Shown: in pieces, positions 21,801-34,500 of the stretch
How positions within the stretch are numbered: the first letter of the stretch is position 1
Layout of the letters: every line of letters starts with the position of its first letter
NCBI GenBank assembly: GCA_038049695.1
Contig: CP142456.1
Coordinates: 79,941,422 to 80,005,421, forward strand
From: Cinnamomum chago
Lineage: Eukaryota > Streptophyta > Magnoliopsida > Laurales > Lauraceae
Reading direction: 5' to 3'
DNA: 64,000 nucleotides
Notes under the pieces: generated by a model
What the model was told of the DNA's origin: nothing
Database searches by the model: none
The model's input: only the letters and a program-made list of their open reading frames with translations
Position numbers and translations under genes: made by a program

Positions 21801-24621
21801 TGGTACATTCAGATTCAATGGGTGCCCTACTTGGGTTGGCAGTTTTAGTTTTAAGAAAATTTTAATGAGAAGGATCTAAAGGTTCGAAATACGTTAAGCT
21901 GCAATTAGAAATGTTATGGTTGCAGTGCATAGTAGAGGGAAATGTCTCAATCTCTCAAGGTATGAGGTTGTGAGGCAGAGGGCTTGAAGGATAAAGATTC
22001 TTATTCCCCTATTTGTTTCCAGCATTGGAGGGTGAAGATGTTTGAACGCTCATAAAGTAGGTGGAATCTTCAACAACTTCCTTCAATTGAGTAAGAGTCT
22101 TGGGAGAGCTAGGAATTTTGTGTTGTGAGATTTAGGTTAGAGGTTTGGACATTCTAGAATACACTCAAAGTGGTATGGTTAGCGTACACTTTAATATTCT
22201 CCCCTTATTTAAGTGATTGCCTACTTCAATAATACATCCAGTTTCTAGCTTCACTTAGATTAAATAATCTGCTTGCTGTTTGTTTCTTGTAAACAATAGC
22301 AGGGTGGCAAAATGACTCCAGACAGAATCTGTAACCTCGGGAAATCAGCGAAACGGCTCTGTTGCCTAAGGAAAAGGATTGAATGAGGGATGGGACATGG
22401 GGGCCCCTACCTGAACTCGTTGACTGTCAATGGATTGCTCAAGCTACTCCTATGGCAAGAGTGAGTCATTGTGTGCCAGCCAGGGGAAGGACCAGAAATG
22501 ATTCCCTCGGAGGTCTCCTTCGGGTGCCCAAGAGTCGACATAGACCTGCTATAAACAGGGGAAGTCCGACTTTTTAGTCAAAACAATGCATTGTTCGTGA
22601 TGGTTTTAATTTATTGATTTGACTGCCTCAAGGATACCCTTTCCTTCATCAGTCCCCTATTCAATGGTCCCTTCATCATGCAAACATCAGCTGGGTTACA
22701 GTTCCACATTTTTCTGTCCTTTTCAGTTGTCCTGCTTTGGGTCCATTTTTCATTTCTTGGAATGTGCTGGTCTCAATATTGGAAAAGGTTATGTTGGACA
22801 GACAAAAAATTGTCTGACAAGATTTTAGGATCTGCCTTGAAAAGAACTAGAACACAACCTGTCATGCATTAGCAGGAGAAGGTAATAGTTGATGATCCAT
22901 CATTGTTGCTAACAATTATCTGGGGGTGGGGGTGGTTGGGGCCACTTGTTGGCAGCAGCACCGCTTGTTTCCCATGCAATGTAAGGGGCGTCTACATCTG
23001 ATCCCATTGAATTTTTATTTCTCCTTTCTCCTCTCCCACCATTCAAGTGAAAATTTTGAAAGAAGAATCTTTTCATCTAGTAGTATGTGATATCAAGCTA
23101 GAACTTTGGGGGACTTGGTGATCTTGGCTTACTCCGGGCGACTATATACACGGGTGATGAAGCTTGAACTCTTTGCCTTGAGAATCTTTTGTCGAACACC
23201 TTAATCTTGTATTTTGTTCTTCAATTGGTTCTGGAGATGTGTTCTGATTACTCAACCTGACCTTTCATCATCAAAATGCACCCTGACATAATCTGAAAAA
23301 TATGATTCAACTGGATCTGCATTTCCTCTAAAATCTTTGTTTGTTGCACAATACCCATTGCTTAAGCTTGATTAGCTTGCCTATACCTAGAGATTCTGAG
23401 TTTTAGGCTTCAATGTTCATGAGCAATTTTACTACATTGGCAGCCATGCAAATGTAGCATGTCATGTTTTCTATTGCCTCAGAAGTCAGATTTTGTGACC
23501 TTGTCCAAGTGACGGGAGACATTAATGTTATATAAGTCTGTCTCTGGATTCTTTTTTCTTTTTTGTTACTTTGGAACAGTAGTAAAGGAAGGTAAGTATA
23601 ATCTGGGATACTAGGGATTGGCATCCAGTTGTCACCAGAGAATGAGATGGCTTTACCACTGACCTATCAGTGGTTTGGCTTGTGTCTGGATTTTTGCTAC
23701 TATGGGAGCAGGTGAAAATGTTCTCTCCCATAATGGCAGTTGATTTTGATCCCATAAAATTGTGTTGGATACGTGTTACACAGATATCTCAGAGTAAGGG
23801 CATTTCTTTTGTTATTACAATTGATGTCTAATATACTACAATATCTATAGTTTGTCTTTTAGTCATATTTCTAATTCAATGTTACTATTACATTTGTAGT
23901 GTTAATCACACCATCCCTTTCAGGCTCCAGAGTTGCATTTGGAGATCCAGAGGCAAGGATTCAATCAACCCACTGCAGCAGCTCCTAATGCAAAGGTGAA
24001 ATTCCCATATCAGTTGTCAATTTTTTTCTTTTCTTTTTCTTTCTTTTTTACCGGCGAACTATTTGTAAGGACTCTTTTAGAGCATAGCAAAATTAATCAG
24101 CATATAACTTTGCAGTGTCATGTCCTTATTTATTGGTTCTAGTAACCTGCTCATACCCTTAACGAGTGTGTTTGGATTTGTTAAAGTGCCAATGACAAGC
24201 AGAACGGACATTTAAGCAGAACAGAGGTTACTTGGTACACCATGCATGGTTGGCTGTGCAGGAATATAATGGATTTGAAGGCACACTGCCAGCTATCCTG
24301 CTTGAAATCATTATACCGTCCTACCAGAAACATTATGGATATGAATCTAGGGGACAAACATCACATTCACCAGCTCTTGTAGCATCTTTAGTCCAGATAC
24401 TCCCTAAATGTGATGGGTGGTACACTGCCTGCCTTGTTTTGGGGTCTTCTTGAGAAGCTTTAATTGGGTTTGTTCTTGCATTCTCTCTCTTTCAGGGGTT
24501 GAAGAAAAAGAAAGAAAGTGACCTCAAGTACGACATCTTAGGCTGGATAGTCCTTGCAGTTGGCATTGTTGCGTGGCTGGGGATGGCTAAATCCCATGTA
24601 CCTCCACCACCTCCCAGATAA
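18865..24621 (+). CDS. TOM20: TOM20: mitochondrial import receptor subunit, tail-anchored plant type
   Basis: TOM20 is a receptor of the outer-membrane TOM complex that binds presequences of mitochondrial precursors. Coding exons: 18865-18963, 19156-19234, 20609-20778, 20880-20927, 23924-23995 and 24496-24621, giving 197 residues with all GT-AG junctions in frame. The product starts [20 protein letters not shown] and has the plant TOM20 order: N-terminal helix, [13 protein letters not shown], a TPR-like region ([20 protein letters not shown], then [15 protein letters not shown]), [16 protein letters not shown], a polar linker, then KKKKESD and one membrane span (about 170-186, [17 protein letters not shown]). 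A short Pro-rich tail ends in Arg. Plant TOM20 is anchored by its C-terminus, opposite to animal TOM20, and this architecture matches. The start fits the conserved N-terminus. Confidence 0.96.
19235..20608 (+). other. TOM20 intron 2
   Basis: 1.4-kb AT-rich intron with no recognised element or coding content. Confidence 0.6.
20928..23923 (+). other. TOM20 intron 4
   Basis: 3-kb intron. The segment at about 22310-22580 is GC-richer than its surroundings and may be an old insertion; I found no termini. Otherwise I see nothing in it. Confidence 0.5.
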
Positions 24622-24941
24622 TAAAATCAAACCTCCAGGTTCCTTTCCAAATGGAATTAACTTTGCAGTTAAAAATCTCCTATCCGAGGAGTAATTTCAT
24701 TGAGTTTCTCAAGGATGGTGCGTTGAAAATTCTAGCCTCTACAAGTTGCCCTACCCATGTTATGATGTTTTATTGGATGAGAAGATGAGAGCATCTCATG
24801 GAGGCTAAATGTTGGTTTATTAGGAAAATTTTATATATTAATGAATTATTGTTTAGTTTCTTCTTTTTTTATATCAAAGATGAGGTTATCTTTAGACATC
24901 CACTTCGTTTTCGTCTCAAGTGTTGATTTTATTAAAATAAA

Positions 24942-25089
24942 TATATCAATAATAACATATACACCCTTAATCTCACCCCCACAATTGGAGTGTCAAGTCA
25001 ATTCATGGAAGGGTTTATATCAATAATAACATGTACACCCTTAATCTCACCTCCACAATTGGAGTGCCAGTCCATTCATGGAAGGGTTG
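24942..25089. repeat. 74-bp tandem duplication downstream of TOM20
   Basis: Two copies starting TATATCAATAATAACATA/G (24942 and 25016), both containing CACAATTGGAGTG and ending TTCATGGAAGGGTT, with only a few differences. Confidence 0.85.
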
Positions 25090-25289
25090 TGAAGATTTTT
25101 CTTGACCATAGGGACTAGGGAGGGTAGTTTTGAGTTCTACGGAAGTGTAGCTCATTTAGTTTAATCTGAATGGCTCATTTTAATGTGGGTGTAAGTGGAG
25201 GACACAATGGATGAGCGCAGTCCGGCCTCTGTAGCTTTTTAATCACCTCTGCGGGTTGCACATTTGCTTGATTGGAGACATTTTTATCA

Positions 25290-25432
25290 AATATTTTTTG
25301 TGCTATCAAGGGTTCCCACCCCTTTGGGCTGGACTAATTTCTTCGAGCCTAGAGGGAAGCTGTGTAAACTCCCCTAGAGCCTTCAATGTGGTAGTGTAGT
25401 TTCAAACTTACAATTTTTGGGTGCAAACTGTA
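25290..25432 (-). mobile_element. tRNA-derived SINE, copy B (same family as 8513-8653)
   Basis: Read on the minus strand, GTTTGCACCC, TTGTAAGTTTGAAACTACA, GGGAGTTTACA and GTGGGAACCCTTGATAG match the copy at 8513-8653 in order and spacing. The A-rich tail lies toward 25290. The B box is mutated (TTTGAAAC for TTCGAAAC). Confidence 0.75.
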
Positions 25433-26553
25433 GTTTTAGGTCAACTAAGCTATCCCTTGGGGTTTTATTTTTTTCACTTTACGGCCTGCATCTATTCCAT
25501 AGCTAACGTTCATTGTACCTCATCCACCATTTGTTAATGGGCTGGTCTCTCCCAAGTCTTGGCCCAAGTCCATTGTCAATCGAGAATCCAAGAACACATC
25601 CTAAAAAGAGGCATTTTCATGATGTGCTTCTTTGTCAATTCGTTTTTTTTTTCAGCAAAAAAATGGTTTTTTCATGCGAATAAGCATTGCACCCAAAGAA
25701 AGAAAAATGGCTTCCACAAAAAATTGGAAGCTTTTTTCTATGCTGCTAACGGATCCTTTGGCATTGTACAAATTTAACTGCTAATGAATCCAGCCACCTA
25801 AAGTTTTTAGATCCTGAACATGGATTGGGTTTGGCCTGTCCAGGTGCACCCAAAACTCAGACGGGCTGGTTCAAGTCCATTGAAGATTTCACATCTTGGC
25901 CCTCGAGAAAGAAAATCTTGAATGATCAACAATTCAACATTGATACGTAAGATTCAATGGCTCTGAAAATGAAGGAACACTTCTCCAGTATACCCTATAC
26001 ACAATTACATATGCATAAAGAAACCCTAGTTTCCCATCTATATACACATCCCTTTTGTGCCGAGAAAGGTACTCATTTTGCACAAAAATTGAAAGGACTA
26101 AAAAAAAATAAAAACTGTCACATTGATTTTTCTCTTTTTCATTTGGTGCAAAAAACCAAAAATTCCACATAAAAGTGTAAATTTTATTTTTTGGTCTAAG
26201 GTATTATACTAATGATATGTACAATATCCAAAGTTGCTTACCCAATTGACTCATATGGCCACATTTGATCCTTCCATGGTTTCACATGAGCCACTTCTGA
26301 AGTTTAAGAAATTTGTGAAATTATTTGGTGGAAAGCATTGTTAAAGATATAAAATTGCTCAAAATAACTGCCTTTTTTCTTTTATTCACATGTTTTGTGC
26401 ACAATTAAACTAAACTTTTATGAAGTGAAATGCAGTTAAGCAGGGTATAATTTTTATCATTGAGGGTCCTCAGATTTTATCCGGGTCAAGACTCATAGGA
26501 TTCTGACTCAATGAAAAGCCCAGCTTTCAAGCCAGAGATAAGCTTATGATTCC

Positions 26554-27663
26554 CAGGGGCGGATCCAGGATTTTTAATCCGGAGGGGCTGCACTCAGTGG
26601 TGGATCCAAGATTCAAAATCACTGGGGATACGATTAAGTAGTAGGGGGTCCGGGGGCAACGGCCACGGAAATTTTTTTTTGGTTATTTATATGATTGCAA
26701 ATGATTTTTTCTTCATGCTTGAGAAAAAACAATACACAAAAAAAGTAATGAACCTTTTACATACACTATCAGTAACTAATACACAGAAAGGTGCATTCAA
26801 AGACAGGTAGTTTGTAGATTTCCACTGCATTGCAAATCATGCCTAGTAAGGACAAATAGTGTACAGATTTATCCCAAACCTTTTATATGGAACAAATATA
26901 ATATAATAATTTCAAGCAATAAAACAAGACATATTTATTTATTACAACTGTTCTCTACGAGTTTTCATTGGAGAGCCTGGTTCAATGTCACTAGCGGCCT
27001 AATTGATTTGGGCCTAACTTAGTATACATAATTTTTTTTTCCCAAAAAGTCACTTGGGGCCCAGGCCCCCAGTGACTATGAACTGCATCCGCCTCTGGCC
27101 CTTGCAGGAGACTGAGAATGCGATGATGCTACAAGAAAGTGATTAAAACAATTAAAATTGGAGAGGACAAGAATATGAAATATTTAAAGTTAATATTGGG
27201 CTACAAAAATCCATTGGGGCCCAAAAAATTCATTGGAGGCCTTATGGAAAAAATTAGTGGGCCCTACCAAAATTAGAACTAAAGTTTAGAAATCCACTGG
27301 GGATAGTGGTAATACACTGCATCCGCCTCTGGCTGCACTGAAGTTACATTAAAAAAAATAGCAACAATGTCTCACCAAAAACTATAAAAAATAGCAACAA
27401 TGTCCCACCAAAAACTATCTATGTACTATCTTCATAATTCATTTTCGACGAGCATCATACCAAAAGAGTGATCATTTTTATTATACTACTCATAATCAAC
27501 AAAAAAATGTCTTCACAAAATATCTTGACAAGTATGACAAAAGATAAACAAAATGTGTGTCGTAAGTTACCGGGCCTCAAAACTCAGAATTTAGTTTTTT
27601 TTTTTGGGCTGAAAGCTTGGGTGGGCTGCAGTCACCCCGGGCCCCCCCCTGTATCCGCCCCTG
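26554..27663. mobile_element. hAT-type element (outer), 8-bp target duplication
   Basis: It starts CAGGGGCGGATCCAGGATT and ends ATCCGCCCCTG, the inverted form of the start. It is flanked by ATGATTCC on both sides (26546-26553 and 27664-27671). CAGGGGCGGA ends are common in plant hAT elements. Another element (26595-27331) sits 41 bp inside, so the outer element's own sequence is only about 365 bp. A roughly 31-bp unit (AAATAGCAACAATGTC...) is tandemly doubled at about 27355-27418. Confidence 0.9.
26595..27331. mobile_element. Nested hAT-type element with its own 8-bp duplication
   Basis: It starts CAGTGGTGGATCC and ends GCATCCGCCTCTG, flanked by GCTGCACT on both sides (26587-26594 and 27332-27339). 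A further internal right end, GCATCCGCCTCTG, lies at about 27085-27097, followed by different sequence. This suggests an earlier internal duplication or a third insertion whose left end is lost. Confidence 0.88.
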
Positions 27664-28686
27664 ATGATTCCACAGGACTAGTTACCTTTTGTCTGTTTCT
27701 ACCCGATCCCAGATTCGGCCCAATGAGCCCTAAAAGTGTGCCCACTTGTCTCTGAAAATCTCCCTCCACAAATTTTCAAATTGCCACCCAAACATAGCCC
27801 CCAAAATTCAAACTCAATTGTTCCCAAAACTATTACAGGAATATGACTCTAATCTTTCAACTCTCACTCACCTTCTTCTCCCAATTTAAAATTTCAAAAA
27901 AGATTCTTCCACCATTTCATTTCTATGTAGTAGCAAACGCACCATTTCATTTCTCTTTTACAGCCTACCATGTGAATCCCAACGTAACCACACTTTCATG
28001 GTGCCCTTGCACACAGAAACAAAATGATAATATTTGCAATACCATGCCATCAAAATGATGGACCCATCATCTGGCACTCTTTTTGGGCGATCACTATCAG
28101 ATTTCCTTTGATGGGTTTTTAATTCTTACCATATTTGTATGGCCTGTCCTTTCGGTGCCATCATTAAGATGCTGTTCCCATCTTGTTACTTTCTTGATAC
28201 CATGGCCCATCATTTGCAGGGTTCAGATTGGTGAAATGGATGGCAATCGGATAGATGATTAGTTTCCACAAAGTTTTTTTAGTTTTTGCAAGACTAACAC
28301 TGAACATGAGTCCAAAAGTCTACATAGACAACAAAGAATAGTATTATGCTCCGCAGGTCTACAAGTGACTGTACACACACAGGCCCACGATTCGCAGATT
28401 AAATCCGACCGCTGGAATGGTGGGCCTCCATCTCCAACACGACAATGCTTGGATAAAAAAAAAAAAGCACCACACAGCAGGGGTCACTTATCAATCTCAT
28501 GTAGCTAAAAATCTTTCCTGAATGAATGATCCAACCATGTATTGAACCTTACTCTAATTGATAGGGAATTTTGGCTTGTGCTGGAACATAAAACCGAAAT
28601 TTATGTTAAGTGGTATAAATTTTGACTTGGCTTGTGATGTAGTCAAATTGTTTAAGTTACTGTCCAAATTTCCAACTCCCATTGGT

Positions 28687-29261
28687 CAGGGCTGGTCCTG
28701 AATTTTTCAGGGCCTAGGGCAAGAGTAAAAGTTAGGCCTCTTCAGCCATCATATATGATAATATCATTGGTGGGTCCCACTGATGTGAAAAATTGGCAAT
28801 GGGTTGATGATGCCCAAGTATAACTATTTGAAAAAAAAGAGAAGAAAGAAAACTCAGACCAGAATTTAAGCATCATATATGGGGAATTAAAAATCATTGG
28901 TAGGCCCCACTAACAAATGAGAAGAACGGGTGTAGGGCTGAAGGCTTGATGATCTATTTGTAAAAAAAAAAGCCCTAAATCATCCCAACACTAGACCAGA
29001 TTCTCCCAGAATTTCAGCCATCAAATACAAAATATCATTGGTGGGCTCCTCTGATGGATGCTCAAATAAGTGATGCAATAAGCATTCTCAGATGATTTGA
29101 TGATGGGTCTATCGATGCCCAGGACGATGGAATCCTGAGCCCTGCCCTCACCAAATGATTGAAAAAAAAAAAAAGTAGAAGGGATTTTGGGGATTTTGGG
29201 CCCCCTCAAAAAATGGGCCCGGGGCGAGGGCACTTACAGCCCTTGCCCAGGGCCGGCCCTG
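28687..29261. mobile_element. Non-autonomous hAT-type element, 575 bp
   Basis: It starts CAGGGCTGGTCCTG and ends CAGGGCCGGCCCTG (inverted ends). It is flanked by CCATTGGT on both sides (28679-28686 and 29262-29269). Internally, ATCATTGGTGGG/TAGGCCCAC words recur three times. There is no transposase frame. Confidence 0.9.
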
Positions 29262-29514
29262 CCATTGGTTTCCATTTTGATATTTAAAACTCTATTTCTT
29301 CTCAACCATTCACTATTCCCACATTATCATATCACATGATTCTTCTCTCACTAGCTAGGAGACTTCTCTAAGAAGTATATGATCTTTCCTATTTTTATCC
29401 TCCGATGATCTAGCATTATGTCTAGATTTGCGCTCGTAGAACTTATTATTACTATTTAATTGAATCTTAAAGAATATTAGACCAAAAGGTCATTAAATTT
29501 TAAGGCTATTAATG

Positions 29515-29640
29515 ATGAGCAGTTATCCAATTGGTTAGGAAGTCTCGCTTCTCACCCAAATGGCCCAAGATCAATCCATGGATCTCTCCCTCGCTATTCT
29601 TTCCAGCATTTGCGAGTGTCTTCTCTTTGTGTGAATGCTC
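29515..29640 (+). mobile_element. Possible SINE-like fragment
   Basis: TTGGTTAGGAAGTC is followed about 35 bp later by AGATCAATCCATGG, reminiscent of pol III A and B boxes. No tail or second copy was found, so this is weak. Confidence 0.25.
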
Positions 29641-30514
29641 TCTTCCTTACGAATGCATGTGCAAGTGCTCTCATGAGTTCTAACCGCTAAGATGCTAATT
29701 TTTATAAAGGCTGTTAAATTGAAAAAAAAAATATATATATATATATTTTTTAAATAAGTTGGAATATTTTATTTTATTTTGCTGGAAAAAGGGATGTTTA
29801 TTCATTGGAAGCTATAACAGAACGTAGTTTAGGACGCAAACCTAGATTACGTGAACGTAGGTAAAAGAAAAAGGAAATAGTTAGCTAACTACAGTATGCC
29901 TTCTTAACTTAAAAAACACCAAAAGTTGTTTTAGTAGAGTATTGACTGAGATACACTGTATTCCACTTGTCATTATGTAGAAAGTACGCTCGATGCCTCT
30001 TTTAGTATTATTACCGGTAGAAATCTCCCCAGGTTATTGCCTGCTGTGTGTACTACATATGTAGATGGATCGAGATAGAAGAGTTGGCAACATTCGACAT
30101 CCACTGCTGTGATTGCCAGTGGGACCTCCTTCCTTATTGTTCTAGCTTGTGAAAAAATTGCTGGTTATATGGTGGGAGGTGAAAGGAAGTCCTCGTGCAG
30201 TCCTCAGTATAGGTCTGGTCTTCAATTATTGCTTCGCGAATGTAATTAGACAGTGATGATCTTTTCTCTAGGACGTCTGGTAATAAATTAGAATAATTTG
30301 ATGGAGCTAATTTTTTTCGACATTGAATGCATAAGATTTATGCAGTATAAAATAATTTACTTTCCCATGCCACCATTCCACTAGTAAATAATTTACATGT
30401 TCTCGCAGAGTACTCTACTGTATTCCTCATTACTACACACAAATAAATATATAAAACATGAAATGCAACGAAATATCTCACTGAAATTTTGGCCGTCTAA
30501 AGTTCTCTCTCTCT

Positions 30515-30626
30515 CTCTCTTCTCATTTCCCTCTTTTGGAGGGAAACAAAAATCAATCCCGTCTTTCCATTTGGGGAAGAAGAAGAAGAAATTAGGGTTT
30601 TGATTCTTGATTTTTCCTTATAAAAA

Positions 30627-30668
<42 letters not shown>
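30515..30668. repeat. CT microsatellites at the CTD phosphatase gene start
   Basis: A short (CT)n near 30505-30520 and a long one at about 30630-30668, directly after the TATA box, so the long run is likely at the transcription start and in the 5' UTR. CT-rich leaders are common in plants. Confidence 0.85.
30619..30626 (+). promoter_or_regulatory. TATA box of the CTD phosphatase gene
   Basis: TATAAAAA, with the transcription start expected about 30 bp downstream inside the CT repeat. The leader exon would end at CAAAG|GTATGTATG (30733/30734), and a 5' UTR intron would follow to an acceptor near 31425 (TTTTTCCAG). Confidence 0.55.
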
Positions 30669-30672
<4 letters not shown>

Positions 30673-31514
30673 ATCATCATCTCGATCGAAGCAAGCAAGA
30701 GCTAACTGCTTCTTTTTTTGATTCATTTCAAAGGTATGTATGTATGTCTGTCTGTCTGCATGTTGTTTCCATTTCTGCTGCAACAAGATCTGTATCTGGT
30801 TAGCTCTCATTTTTAGGGTTTTTAGTTGTTCTTTAGTAAGCTGCTGGAACTGGAACAATGTTTTACTAGGGTTTTACTATGTTGTGTGCAGAGCTGTTTG
30901 CCTTTTCAGATTAGGGTTTTTTTTTTTTTTTTTTTTTTGGTTTTTGGTGTTTCTTCTCAGATTAGGGTTTGATTTTGATGGGCATTTCACTTGTTCTAGG
31001 CCGTCAAGTTATTTTGAACTCTCTTGTTTGCCTTGGTGAGTTGAATTGACTTGATTCTGTGGAAGCAAGTAGAGTTATTTTGTCTGAGCTTTTAAACTAT
31101 CATCTTTATCTATTGTAGTATCTGTGCATTTTTTTCTGCAGAGCATGATGTTCTATCATTATAATTTATTTGGTGAGTGGTGGCTGAGCTATTATGCTTG
31201 ATTCACATTTTATTTTACTTTGAAGAAGTTCTCATGATTTGTTATTTAAACTCCGCTTGCTTTCATGTCTTGATCTGTCGAAACTTATCCTGTTATTTGT
31301 GTCTAATTCTGTGTCTGCAAAGTGACATGTGCGTGTTTCCTTATCTCCATGTGATTGATTTCCATCTTTTTGCATGTTGTTGATTAATTGAGCTGCTTCA
31401 ACGTGGTTGCATATGATTTTTCCAGAAGACTGGGAGTGATGATTGCTACTTAGTACTTGAGGAAAGTATTCCTACATAAGTAGCTAAAAATCAAGTTATA
31501 TTGTTGAGCTAATA

Positions 31515-34500
31515 ATGCAAACCAAGAAGAAACTTCCAGCAAAGAATGCTGCTCGAGAGCATGCTACTACCAGGTCTTGTAGACAGCAGAGAAAGGTGTC
31601 TGAGCGTGGACAGCTTGCTGATAAGAAAGTTACGGATCTGATCACTTCCAGTGCCAGAAAACAGAGATTTGGTACATCCTTTGACCCATGTTTAATGATA
31701 GTTAGGAATGTGTTATGTGAGACATTTCTTGTCTTTGTTCAAGGACGGAGGGAGGGGGGTTCGAGTGGGGTCACTTGCTTCCTCTCAACTCTTGGTATTG
31801 GTTTGAATATATGGAAGATGTTGCAAAAGATTTTATGCCATTTTTTACCGTTACAATTTTGCCCCCACTCACTTGCGTTTCATTCGCACCAAAAGAGAGA
31901 ATTTAAAAATATTTAAGGATACATTTGTCTTTTAATTGTTTCAAAATAGATAAGCAACTGATTCTCCAAATTTTAAGGAGAGGTTACAGCTTGCAATCAA
32001 TCACTTCCCCCTTTATCTCCCATATGTTCATCTTAAGGGCAATTTGAGAGAAGCCCCTCTACAACTAGATTTTGGCATCTTGGCTTTTTCTTTGGATTGA
32101 GTTTCAAGCATTTATCCACCATTGGATTGAATCTCAAAGAAATTTACAGCTAAAAGACCACTCAACATTATGGCAATAAAATCAAGGGGTAGGATCTCAA
32201 AAAAAAAAATCCAGCCATTAAAAATGAACCCCCTCTCCTTAATCGGGTTGCCCACAATTTTTACTCAATAGGAGTTAGTCCTGCTGTATTGAGCACAATA
32301 TTAAAAATATTATGTGCTTAACTTTATGGTGGGACTAACTCCTATTGGAGTAAAATTTGAGGAAACCACTTATGGAAATAGCTTTTATTCTGAGTAGTAT
32401 GGATCCTCCTATGCTGTTTACTGTTAACCATTTTAAAATATTAGGCATCATGACCCATAAAAAAGATTACAAGTCATTAATCTATAGATTTTCAACCATC
32501 CATGTCTATTACGGGCTCGTGGCTCATTAAACAATCACAAGAAATGAATGAATTCATAAATAAATTATGGAGGATTGATTTACAAGTGATTAATCTGGCA
32601 TGGGCCCTACTTCGATTAGAGTGAGATTCAACTCTCAATCCTAAAATAAGGAGTAAATGATTATTTTAAGAGGTTTGGACTCATTATGGGGAGCTATACC
32701 ATTTTTGTATTTTAATTATTCTTAAAGTTTTGATAAATTGTCTTTAAGTCTAATTGGTATCTTCAAATTTAAGATTCTTCTTTGGATATTATTAAAACAA
32801 CTCTGAAATAAATAAATAAATATGTTTTTAAATGATAAGTAAAAGAAATCAATTAATATGGAACTATGATACCCAGATATGACACAGATACTTCAGGGAT
32901 ACGCCATAGGCACAACAAGGACACGGATTTTATATGTAAAAAGTGAAGTATCGGATACGATATGACAAGATACGTTGCCCCATTTTGAAGTATCCGTGCA
33001 TCATATTATGGAAATATCATCGATCTCCTCTAAAAAAATTATAGCTTCGCTACTGCTAAATGACTAATGTTTGCCCCCTCTAGAAGAAAATCCTGGCTCC
33101 GTCCCTGTCTTTATCTATGTACTTGAAAAGAAAGAGGTTATTATTATTATTTTTTAATTTCTTCAATGGGGCATGTATATGGGAAGTACTATAGCCAATC
33201 CTGCACATGGCATTCAGAAAATGCGTAGTACACTGGAGTGCCATTGTTGGCTGATGAGGATTCCTTTATTTCCATATTAAGTAATTTTAATGTTATAATT
33301 GGTGCCTCAGTGCCTGTTAATTTTTCAGTAAGATGAGCTGAATTTTTGCTCTTTAACCAATTCCATTTTCCAACCGTTCATCAATTGAGAAAAAAGGATG
33401 GTCCATTTCTAATTTTTCTCCATGTCCAATAACCTTTATCTGCAACATCCATCCAAGCACATCTCAGCATTTAAAAAGGATCATATGAATACCTTTTCTG
33501 GTGCTATTGTTTTTGTTCTTATTTCTGAGTCACTTTATACATAATTCTGTATAGCTCTAATATAATCCTATAGATAGAATCAAAGAATCATGGAGTGAGG
33601 TGAGAGGGAGAGATGGTTGAAATTTATCTTTATTGATTTCATCTGCTGTACAAGAGAAACCATGTCTCTTATACATGACTTTGAAATTACTACTACCTTA
33701 ATTAGATTACAGTCCCAATTGGTTATTGATCTAAATTTTCACAACCTGAACGGATTTCTTTAGTTCTATACAAGATACACATGACCAAGTACAATAGTGT
33801 TTTTGGCCTGTAACTTCTGGTCTTTTTCACCACTTGTTATATATTGAGGGGGCACTACTTTCATGTGTCGTCTTTGTAGAATATCGTGTAATTTTATGAT
33901 TATGGGGTTTTATATAATCATCGATTATCCCAAGGCTTGTAATATATTATTTAAAAATCTTAAGTATTTAATTGATCTATAACATGTGGTGTTAGTTTGC
34001 AAAGGTGATGGGTCTTTGGTCTTCAATGATGATGATGTAGAATTCAAATCTCTAGTCTGGTAGGTTACCTTAGTTTGCAAAGGTGATCGGTCTTTGGTCT
34101 TTCTTTCAAAGAGACTTCATGGTTATATTAAACTTTTGGTACTGTTTTATTTTGTCATCAACTTGCACTTATTGATTTCTTTTCTATTACGGAAACTTAT
34201 GTATTATTTTCTTTTCAGTGCAAGTTTCTTCTGGGATCGTTTCAAAGAAATGTAGAGATACGGAGGCAACAAATAATTTGAAAACCAGGTATATATTATC
34301 AGGAGATGAGACTGAGGACATCTGCGTGGCAATAGATGCAGTTGATGGGGCCTCCATTAACCATAAGGTGGTTCTTTTGCCTTTTGCCTTTTTTTTTTTT
34401 TTTTTGAATATTACCATAGAGTGATTCACTCTGGCTTTCACTTGACAGTTACGTCTGCACGGTTTTGAAAAATATCGTTTCAGCACACTTATATATTTTG

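Larger units (their letters stand above)
24622..30618. other. Intergenic region between TOM20 and the CTD phosphatase gene
   Basis: About 6 kb with no gene. It contains a 74-bp tandem duplication, a SINE (25290-25432), an outer and a nested hAT element (26554-27663), a second hAT (28687-29261) and a weak SINE-like stretch near 29515-29640. Phrases recalling GGATCCAAGATT occur only at element ends. Confidence 0.65.
31672..34218 (+). other. CTD phosphatase intron after coding exon 1
   Basis: 2.5-kb intron mostly occupied by a 1.37-kb hAT-type element (31740-33107), which carries a MITE-like inverted repeat (32246-32368). The remainder is AT-rich. Confidence 0.65.
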
